DNA from: Peribacillus frigoritolerans | GTDB taxonomy: Bacteria; Bacillota; Bacilli; Bacillales; Bacillaceae | Direction: 5' to 3' | DNA length: 64,000 nt | Assembly: GCF_004358755.1 (NCBI RefSeq) | Contig: NZ_SMZY01000004.1 | Coordinates: 186,001 to 250,000 of the forward strand | Shown here: piece by piece, positions 34,605-40,570 of the stretch | Layout: each line of letters opens with the position of its first letter | Numbering within the stretch: position 1 is the first letter of the stretch | Made by a program: the position numbers and the translations under genes | The notes under the pieces: model-generated | Seen by the model: the letters and a program-made list of their open reading frames with translations, nothing else | Databases searched by the model: none | What the model was told of the DNA's origin: nothing

Positions 34605-34868
34605 TTACTGTTCCACGCCGATTGCGCTTCGGTACCGAATGTCCAGCCTCTTAAACGAAATCACTTCTTCGTCTTTATTTAACTGACATTCATAGGTTCC
34701 GAGCATTTCATCTTTTGCGTATTTTTTCATATATTCTTTTTCTTCGATTACTTCAACTGTAACTCTCCAGCCCTCTTCCATCGCTTCAACAGAAGTGATT
34801 TTGTGCGGCGGTGCTACATGTTCGCTGAAAAAGTCGTTTACGTTTTTCAAAATATCTTTAATAGCCAT
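34605..34868 (-). CDS. gvpR: Gas vesicle protein GvpR (GvpO family)
   Basis: An 87-residue protein matching the GvpO family: DFFSEHVAPPHKITSVEAMEEGWRV, then VEVIEEKEY and DEMLGTYECQLNKDEEVISFKR with RLDIRYRSA at the end. In B. megaterium the gene between gvpB and gvpN is called gvpR. The start MAIKDIL is set by GGAGG seven bases upstream; an in-frame upstream codon lacks a ribosome site. Confidence 0.88.
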   Translation of the reverse strand: MAIKDILKNVNDFFSEHVAPPHKITSVEAMEEGWRVTVEVIEEKEYMKKYAKDEMLGTYECQLNKDEEVISFKRLDIRYRSAIGVEQ

Positions 34869-34953
34869 AGTGTCGCCTCCGATTGTTCCTTCAGCCGTTA
34901 CAAGGTAAGAAGCAGGAGCCATTATAAGAACGGCTCCATGCCAGTTGTTTTAC

Positions 34954-35214
34954 TTAAATACTAAACTGTGAACTTCTTTCATTCGATTGAGCAGGGAGAC
35001 CTTTATCCTCAACGTCATCACGAAGAAGACCTACAGCCTCTGCATAACGCAACCATGTATCAACACTCGCAATTACGACACGTGCTTCAATCGTTAAAAT
35101 CTCAATTCCTACAACTGAGACTCTTGCAAATGCGTCAATTACGATCCCTTTATCTAAAATCCGGTCAATAACCTCTGCTAAACTCGAACTGTTGTTGCTC
35201 TTTTGAATCGACAT
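34954..35214 (-). CDS. gvpB: Gas vesicle major shell protein, second copy (GvpB)
   Basis: An 86-residue GvpA-family structural protein that assembles into the ribbed gas-permeable shell. Through residue 66 it differs from the gvpA product at only two positions (Asn for Asp at 8, Val for Leu at 34). The core [19 protein letters not shown] and [22 protein letters not shown] is complete. The tail diverges (NERSSQFSI). In B. megaterium this copy is the main shell protein when expressed without gvpA-P-Q. Confidence 0.96.
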   Translation of the reverse strand: MSIQKSNNSSSLAEVIDRILDKGIVIDAFARVSVVGIEILTIEARVVIASVDTWLRYAEAVGLLRDDVEDKGLPAQSNERSSQFSI

Positions 35215-35233
35215 TTCTTTTTTCTCCTCTCAG

Positions 35234-35701
35234 TTAAGATCCAATGGTTTTAATATCTGTTGAAGATTTAATGTCATTGGAACTTTTGATCTTCGTAGAG
35301 CTTTTTAGATTTGTGGAGCTTTTAATCTGATTGACGCCTTTGATGCCTTTATAGCCTTTACCTTTTTTCTTATCGTCTTTAGAAGAAATCTTCTCTTGAA
35401 AGTCTTCTCCTGCTTCTTTTACATTGCCAAGCTTGTCTCTTACTGACAGCAGGACATCCTGCACCTTCTCTTTTGCTTCTTCCGCTTTGCCATGGACTTT
35501 ATCTGCGTTCTCGTCTTTAGCATGGCCGAGCTTTTCAGCAGCTGCATTTGCTTTCTCCTGCAGCTTTTCTTCTGTTTTCTCGACGAATTTTTCCTTCGCC
35601 TTTTCTTTCACCTTATTCTCAACCTTTTCTTTAATAGGTTCAGGCGTATGTTTAATGATTTCTTTCCCAGCTTTTAAAGCGGCTTTTTTCATTTTATCCA
35701 T
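35234..35701 (-). CDS. gvpQ: Gas vesicle protein GvpQ
   Basis: A 155-residue highly charged protein. Residues 15-110 are a Lys/Glu-rich helix with recurring KEKVENK, KEKAKEK, EKLQEKA blocks, resembling late-embryogenesis-abundant-like repeats. The tail has four imperfect IKSS-type repeats (KSSTNL, KSSTKI, KSSNDI, KSSTDI). It sits between gvpP and gvpB as in B. megaterium, where it is dispensable. ATG follows AAGGGGTG. Confidence 0.86.
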   Translation of the reverse strand: MDKMKKAALKAGKEIIKHTPEPIKEKVENKVKEKAKEKFVEKTEEKLQEKANAAAEKLGHAKDENADKVHGKAEEAKEKVQDVLLSVRDKLGNVKEAGEDFQEKISSKDDKKKGKGYKGIKGVNQIKSSTNLKSSTKIKSSNDIKSSTDIKTIGS

Positions 35702-35728
35702 CTAATCACCCCTTTCAGGGCAGATCAC

Positions 35729-36214
35729 TTATTTCTTTGCTTCAATCAGCTGATTCAGCATTTCTTCAATGCGCTGAAGCTGGTCATTCATGTTTTTATT
35801 TTCTTCTTTCAGCTCATCATACTGTGAAGAGTCTAATTCCTTTTCTTCACCTTTCTCCTGTTCTGGAGCAGATTCTTTCTTCTTTTTCGGAGCAAGCAGG
35901 CTGCTTAAGTTTCCTTTATCAAGGTAGCCCGTTGCTGTCTGTCTGAGTGCAACCATTGCCTGCTCAGTAATGATTTCCTGCGCCGTTCTTCTCAATTCCT
36001 TGCCGGCAACTCTTACTACTTCTGATTGCCCAAGACTGTTAAACACTTTTTTGCTTGTCTCAGGACTTGAAAGCAATCCGATACCTGCTCCAACGACTCC
36101 GCCTAAAATGGCATAATTTAAGGAGTTGTGCTGCTTCTCATCTTGACTCTGTTCTTCCTGCTGATTTGATTCTTCTTGATTTTCCATTTTTTCTTTCTTA
36201 TCTTTACTCGCCAT
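35729..36214 (-). CDS. gvpP: Gas vesicle protein GvpP
   Basis: A 161-residue protein with a charged Glu/Gln-rich head, a glycine-rich hydrophobic segment (YAILGGVVGAGIGLLSSPET near residue 32, the YtxH-like pattern), and a C-terminal coiled coil (ELKEENKNMNDQLQRIEEMLNQL). It stands second in the operon. GvpP is a non-structural protein, dispensable in heterologous expression. ATG follows GGGG with seven bases spacing. Confidence 0.87.
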   Translation of the reverse strand: MASKDKKEKMENQEESNQQEEQSQDEKQHNSLNYAILGGVVGAGIGLLSSPETSKKVFNSLGQSEVVRVAGKELRRTAQEIITEQAMVALRQTATGYLDKGNLSSLLAPKKKKESAPEQEKGEEKELDSSQYDELKEENKNMNDQLQRIEEMLNQLIEAKK

Positions 36215-36254
36215 GATTTATCCCCATTTCTATATATAGTAGTGATTCATTTAT

Positions 36255-36524
36255 TTAAAAGTTAAAAGCTGATTGTGTGTTCCGTTCATTCTTTTGACGA
36301 TTTGCAAGACCTTCCTCCTGCACCTCATCACGCAGCAATCCGACAGCCTCTGCATATCGCAGCCATGTGTCGACGCTGGCAATCACAACCCGTGCTTCAA
36401 TCGTTAAAATTTCAATTCCTACAAGCGACACTCTGGCAAATGCATCAATTACAATTCCTTTATCAAGAATCCGGTCAATAACTTCCGCTAAACTCGAACT
36501 GTCATTACTTTTTTGAATACTCAT
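36255..36524 (-). CDS. gvpA: Gas vesicle major shell protein GvpA
   Basis: An 89-residue GvpA structural protein and first gene of the operon. The core is [19 protein letters not shown] then [34 protein letters not shown] at 36524 follows AAAGGAG by ten bases. It is nearly identical to the gvpB product, so the operon encodes two shell proteins. A SigB-like promoter lies about 70 bases upstream. Confidence 0.97.
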   Translation of the reverse strand: MSIQKSNDSSSLAEVIDRILDKGIVIDAFARVSLVGIEILTIEARVVIASVDTWLRYAEAVGLLRDEVQEEGLANRQKNERNTQSAFNF

Positions 36525-36592
36525 TTCTTTATTAGCTCCTTTCATTGACGATGTAAATTTGGGCAAGCCCTAATCGCTTTGTTACTTGGGAT

Positions 36593-36618
36593 ATACCTTA
36601 TAAAACATCAGTTAAAAC
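36593..36618 (-). promoter_or_regulatory. Candidate SigB-type promoter for the gvp operon
   Basis: On the minus strand GTTTTA (36618-36613), 14 bases, AGGTAT (36598-36593) fits GTTTAA-N12..15-GGGTAT with one mismatch in each box, about 70 bases before gvpA. Confidence 0.45.
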
Positions 36619-36814
36619 ATGAGTTGGATAATAGATGAAATTGCTTTCCATCATTTTCTATTATTTCCTGTCCATATTTCGAAAACCTCTTCAAAAAATG
36701 CTGAACTGCCGCCATTTTCAGAAGATTTTAAAGAGATTTAAGACAAAAAAGTCAATTTTGTTACAAGGTGATTACAAAGTGATCCAGAGAGGATTTTTCT
36801 TCGTTATGGGGGTG

Positions 36815-36844
36815 AAAAAAAAACCGTATTCGGTTGGAATACGG
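36815..36844 (-). terminator. Second terminator upstream of gvpA
   Basis: Minus strand: CCGTATTC, five-base loop, GAATACGG, then nine T bases. Together with the hairpin at 36944 it blocks read-through from the Yfj-like genes into gvp. No coding capacity is convincing between 36620 and 36815. Confidence 0.8.
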
Positions 36845-36943
36845 GGTGTCCAAAAAGTCTGTTATCACAAAAATTGTTGTTTTCGATTAAAATGTTGTTC
36901 GTTCCTTTCCGCTCCACTACTAAGTTTACGAAATGAGCCTACA

Positions 36944-36987
36944 GAAAAAAGCAGGCAGGAAATTAACATTTGTTTTTCCTGCCTGCT
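36944..36987 (-). terminator. Terminator of the YfjA-D-like operon
   Basis: Minus strand: GCAGGCAGGAAA, 12-base loop, TTTCCTGCCTGC, then six T bases. Confidence 0.9.
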
Positions 36988-37032
36988 ACATTTTAGAGAC
37001 TTATTGGACAATCCCATTCTATTTCATAAAGA

Positions 37033-37584
37033 CTAAACGTCTATCTTCCGCTCATATTTTGCATCTTCAAACAATTCACTCAAGTTCACGTGACGGTCCC
37101 AGACTTCCTTTGCATCTTCTCTCATATTCGGATAAATAAATTGATCTACCATAATGGCAAAGTCTGTGTCGTCAATTAAATTGTAAGTCCGGATTTTGCT
37201 TACCTCACCCTGAAATGTTTCAATGACGATATCATTTATCAGGTTAAGCGGATTTCTTACAAAACGGATTCTCCGTATATTTGAAAAGGGAATTTTGTTT
37301 TTCTTTGTCATAATGAAGCCGCTTGATCCTTCTGTCAGTACAAGCAGCGTTTTTCCCGGTACAAACCCCGGAAGTGACCATAGTGTAAGATATAGAAAGA
37401 TTGGAAAAAGCAAAAAGCCTCCTCCAAGGTAAAAAAACGAGTATTTTGAATCGAATTTAAAGCCATTTATGATGAGAAAGAAACAAGCTGCAAGCCCTCC
37501 AAAGGTAGCAAGAAGCATCCACACATACATAAATTTGGAGCCTTTTATTTTGACGCTGTTGTTTTCTTTTTGCAGGTTTAGCAA
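37033..37584 (-). CDS. DUF5381/YfjD-like membrane protein
   Basis: A 183-residue protein with two membrane helices near residues 19-40 and 48-70, then a PH-like cytoplasmic domain (LLVLTEGSSGFIMTKKNKIPFSNIRRIRF). Size and place agree with B. subtilis YfjD, the fourth gene of the yfjABCD group. Function is unknown; membership in a type VII effector operon suggests immunity or membrane assistance. It ends the operon, before a strong terminator. Confidence 0.7.
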   Translation of the reverse strand: MLNLQKENNSVKIKGSKFMYVWMLLATFGGLAACFFLIINGFKFDSKYSFFYLGGGFLLFPIFLYLTLWSLPGFVPGKTLLVLTEGSSGFIMTKKNKIPFSNIRRIRFVRNPLNLINDIVIETFQGEVSKIRTYNLIDDTDFAIMVDQFIYPNMREDAKEVWDRHVNLSELFEDAKYERKIDV

Positions 37585-37598
37585 AGAAATCCTCCTCT

Positions 37599-38396
37599 TT
37601 AAGCAGATACAGTGATTAATTTTTCAAGAAGGCCAGGAATGAAGCTCTTATCAGCTTCTCTGACATCTAGTCCCTGAAGCTGTGATCTGGTCAGAACCCA
37701 CGAACAATTTTGCCCAGGGATAAAAAATGTAATATCAACAAGATCAGGGCTATTATTTACATCATATTTTAGATACAGGAAACTGTCCATCTTCCCTTTT
37801 CTTTTTATTAGGTCTGTAACTAGTTGTGCAAAATCATGGTTTTTTTGCAGAGCAGAAAAATTCTTCACGATGTTTTGAGGATCGTTAATTTGTTGACTTG
37901 CTACTTCAAGCAGCCCCTCAAACTCAGCATCAGTTAAAGAAAACAAGACACCGCTTTTGTCAGATTCTAATGAAATCAATTGAAAAAAGGTGTTTAGATC
38001 TTTAACAGCGCTCTCTTCTTCTACTTCCATAATTGCATGTACCTGATGATCATGCAGCATTTGATGTGAATAAACTTTTCCTTGTTTTAGATGGTACGTG
38101 ACGGATTCTTCATGGGCAAGATCAAAGGAAAATTTAGATCCTTTTAGGGTACTGTCAGCAGAGTTTAGAACATGAATGTATTCTGCATATTCTTCTTTTA
38201 AATAATACTGTTTGTCTTCTTCTTTAACCATGTCTTTAGCCAATAGAGAACGGGATGCTATCTCAAGCATAAACTTTAAATCTTCTTCTTTTATATTTGG
38301 GAAATACGTATCCTTTAATCCCATTCCTTGCTCATATAACCCCTCACTGTAAAAAGAAAAAATAAGTTCTTCAATACTTAATTGTATAGAATTCAT
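37599..38396 (-). CDS. YfjC-like cytoplasmic protein
   Basis: A 265-residue acidic soluble protein with no signal or membrane segment. The N-terminal third is helical (LSIEELIFSFYSEGLYEQG) and the rest alternates beta and helix. Size and gene order match B. subtilis YfjC, and some resemblance to EspG-like chaperones of type VII secretion is possible but unproven. It is 18 bases after the effector-like gene and 14 bases before the YfjD-like gene. Confidence 0.65.
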   Translation of the reverse strand: MNSIQLSIEELIFSFYSEGLYEQGMGLKDTYFPNIKEEDLKFMLEIASRSLLAKDMVKEEDKQYYLKEEYAEYIHVLNSADSTLKGSKFSFDLAHEESVTYHLKQGKVYSHQMLHDHQVHAIMEVEEESAVKDLNTFFQLISLESDKSGVLFSLTDAEFEGLLEVASQQINDPQNIVKNFSALQKNHDFAQLVTDLIKRKGKMDSFLYLKYDVNNSPDLVDITFFIPGQNCSWVLTRSQLQGLDVREADKSFIPGLLEKLITVSA

Positions 38397-38414
38397 AAGT
38401 CATCCTTAACCTCC

Positions 38415-39662
38415 TTAACCAAATGAGAATTTTCCTTTTAGAAAGTTTCCAGCCCCGCTTACAAGAGATTCAGCGGTGTCTTTTGCTTTTGAAAGACCTT
38501 TGCCGATATCTTTTACTTTGCCTACAGGATCTGCAAATGTTTCTTTTATTTGTTTGTTGGAAAAATCTACGCCGCTGTTTAACGTATCCACTGCCTTTCC
38601 GGCTTTTTCAAAACCGCTTTTAAACACATTAATGCCGCCTTGAATTTGGTCATCAAATACCATGGCTGCTTTTTCACTAAATCCAGCTGTATATTTTGCA
38701 ACTTTTTCACCGATTAGTCCGCCGACAAAAGAACCTGCAGATGCACCTACAACTGTTCCTACAGGGCCAAAAACGCTGAGAACTGCCCCTCCAACCACTG
38801 CACCCGCAATGGCTCCTCCACTTATAGCAGCAGTGTTGTTGACGGCATTTCCAACAGCCTTTGCATTTTCACGTTTTAAGACGTCCGGATCATTCCCATA
38901 TTTAGCGTAGTTCTCTGATATCTTGAGGCCCATTCCTCCCATTTCCATCGCACCTGTAATTGCCACTGTTGTCAATGCATTGGTTTTTGCGAATTTAAGC
39001 CCCGATTTTGCAAAAGATGACACTTTTGAAGCATTCAACGTGTTGTATTTTAAACCCCTCACAAACGTTTTGGCGTCATTTGTATAATTCACTACATCAT
39101 CTGGAAGATACTTTGCATATTTTTTATGAACCAGGTCTGCAAAAGATGAAGAATTGTATCGCGGAGAAAGAAAACTCACTTTCAAAAACCCTCTGGCTAC
39201 TTTGCGGTACTTTGAATCGTCGATTACATCTGATAAAGTCTGCAAGACGCTCATATGTCTAAATGAATATAAATGATCTGTATTTTTAACAAACTGTGTT
39301 AATCCAAGACCATAAAATGTAGCCTGTCTCCCTACTAATGCCCCCATGGCAGTTAAAGCCCCGTACTTCTCATGAAGTTTGTAAAGCTGGCCGATTAAGT
39401 TATCAGCTTCTGCAAATTTATTCCCTGTATTTCTGACATCCTGCTCCATATCGCTTAGGTGACTTACAAGTGCGCTCCCTGTATTCCATGAATCTCCCAC
39501 TCCATAAAAACAATGGCTGTATTCGGGGGGAGCACTCATAATCAAGTTGGCAAGCTCAATATGCAGCAGTTTATATTCTTCTTCAACATCTGATAACTTG
39601 TGAACAAATGAATTGGCAAGGTGATCGAGCTTATCCGGTTCTACTGAAATTTTATTAGCCAT
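38415..39662 (-). CDS. YfjB-like large type VII-associated protein with glycine zippers
   Basis: A 415-residue protein. The first 100 residues are helical, with ISVEPDKLDHLANSF and VGDSWNTGSAL, reminiscent of WXG-type domains. A glycine-rich hydrophobic region with zipper motifs (ISGGAIAGAVVGGAVLSVFG, VVGASAGSFVGGLIGEKVA) lies near residues 290-330, as in membrane-inserting or pore-forming toxins. No nuclease-like tip is present. Size and neighbours match B. subtilis YfjB. The start follows GGAAGGAG by seven bases. Confidence 0.7.
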   Translation of the reverse strand: MANKISVEPDKLDHLANSFVHKLSDVEEEYKLLHIELANLIMSAPPEYSHCFYGVGDSWNTGSALVSHLSDMEQDVRNTGNKFAEADNLIGQLYKLHEKYGALTAMGALVGRQATFYGLGLTQFVKNTDHLYSFRHMSVLQTLSDVIDDSKYRKVARGFLKVSFLSPRYNSSSFADLVHKKYAKYLPDDVVNYTNDAKTFVRGLKYNTLNASKVSSFAKSGLKFAKTNALTTVAITGAMEMGGMGLKISENYAKYGNDPDVLKRENAKAVGNAVNNTAAISGGAIAGAVVGGAVLSVFGPVGTVVGASAGSFVGGLIGEKVAKYTAGFSEKAAMVFDDQIQGGINVFKSGFEKAGKAVDTLNSGVDFSNKQIKETFADPVGKVKDIGKGLSKAKDTAESLVSGAGNFLKGKFSFG

Positions 39663-39689
39663 AGGAACTCCTTCCTTTTCCAATAATAC

Positions 39690-39848
39690 TTATATTAATT
39701 GATAAAATTGATAGCCTAAAATAGCGATTTGAAACGGAAGAAGAAAGAAATCGATACACCCTGGAACACAGCCGTCATCCATTCCTTTTTTCTCTTCTTT
39801 TTTCTTTTTGCGATTATAATTTGGATCATGATCATGTTGATGGCTCAT
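39690..39848 (-). CDS. Small His/Asp-headed membrane-associated protein, 52 residues
   Basis: It begins MSHQHDHDPNYNRKKKKEE, with a metal-binding-like His/Asp cluster and a lysine tract, then DDGCVPGCIDFFLLPFQIA and a hydrophobic C-terminal helix. GAGGTG stands five bases before ATG, a strong site. It lies between the WXG100-like gene and the YfjB-like gene, so it belongs to the operon. No family is recognised. It is an easily missed gene. Confidence 0.7.
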   Translation of the reverse strand: MSHQHDHDPNYNRKKKKEEKKGMDDGCVPGCIDFFLLPFQIAILGYQFYQLI

Positions 39849-39894
39849 TGTTCACCTCATAGTTAAAATTTTGTCATTATTTTAAAGAACCTTC

Positions 39895-40215
39895 CTACTG
39901 CACATCTAATTTCTTCAAACGGAGAATTCTCTCAAGCCGCTCTAATTCCTCTTGTCTTTCAATCTCTTCCCTTACCCGGTCAACAGAGGCGGCGGCGGCT
40001 TCGAGCTCGCGGCTGATGTTGTAGAGGTTGTCGGAGTGTCGCTGGAACAGGATCTGGGCTTCGTCCATAGCGGAATCAAATTTGTTTCTGCTTTTACCGC
40101 TCCATGTAGCTGCATTATTGTTAATGTCTTGAAGCAATTTTGCTTCCTTGTCTTTCACGGAATCTGAAGCTTCCTGAAACACCCTTGCAAGGGCTCTGAC
40201 GTGTTCGGAATTCAT
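39895..40215 (-). CDS. WXG100-like protein, YfjA-like
   Basis: A 106-residue helical-hairpin protein with the WSG turn at about residue 38 (NNAATWSGKSRNKFDSAMDEA), typical of WXG100 type VII substrates or partners. AGAGGTG precedes ATG at the correct spacing; the longer open frame upstream is unsupported. It is the first gene of the YfjA-D-like operon and probably forms a complex with the YfjB-like protein. Confidence 0.8.
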   Translation of the reverse strand: MNSEHVRALARVFQEASDSVKDKEAKLLQDINNNAATWSGKSRNKFDSAMDEAQILFQRHSDNLYNISRELEAAAASVDRVREEIERQEELERLERILRLKKLDVQ

Positions 40216-40400
40216 AGTTTCACCTCTTCTTTTCTTGCGTTTTTCTATGTATATCCTACATATCTCTACAGAATGATTCCTTTTTTGCACATATAAGAAA
40301 ATGTTACTAGATTCAATTTCCAATTTCCATAAGTCTCCAGTAACATTTTCTAAGACTGATTGTTCAGGCAAAAGCGCGAGAAAAGTACTGGTTTAGATAG

Positions 40401-40511
40401 ACAATAGTTCTTACGGAGAAATCATTAGGACTTAGTAATGATGAATTAGAAGAAAAATATCCCAATTATCTATTACCACCCGCCCATAAAGAGATAAACC
40501 TATTTTTATAA
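40401..40511 (+). pseudogene. Short coding remnant
   Basis: A 36-codon open stretch on the plus strand, starting right after a stop and lacking any start codon, reads like natural protein: LGLSNDELEEKYPNYLLPP then AHKEINLFL. It looks like the C-terminus of a lost gene in the 350-base gap between the WXG100-like and glucanase genes. Parent family unknown. Confidence 0.35.
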
Positions 40512-40528
40512 AAATTTCCATTTTCATC

Positions 40529-40563
40529 AAAAAAAGCAGAATCTCACCACCTGAGATTCTGCT
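40529..40563 (-). terminator. GH16 glucanase terminator
   Basis: Minus strand: AGCAGAATCTCA, five-base loop, TGAGATTCTGCT, then seven T bases. Confidence 0.9.
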
Positions 40564-40570
40564 TCATTAT

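Noticed and set aside
36635-37036. Plus-strand ORF of 133 codons between gvpA and the YfjD-like gene
   Set aside because: No ribosome site, crosses two clear terminators, and the translated sequence is low in natural composition (Phe/Cys-rich). It is antisense to terminators.
38662-38910. Plus-strand ORF opposite the YfjB-like gene
   Set aside because: Antisense shadow of the glycine-zipper region; no ribosome site.
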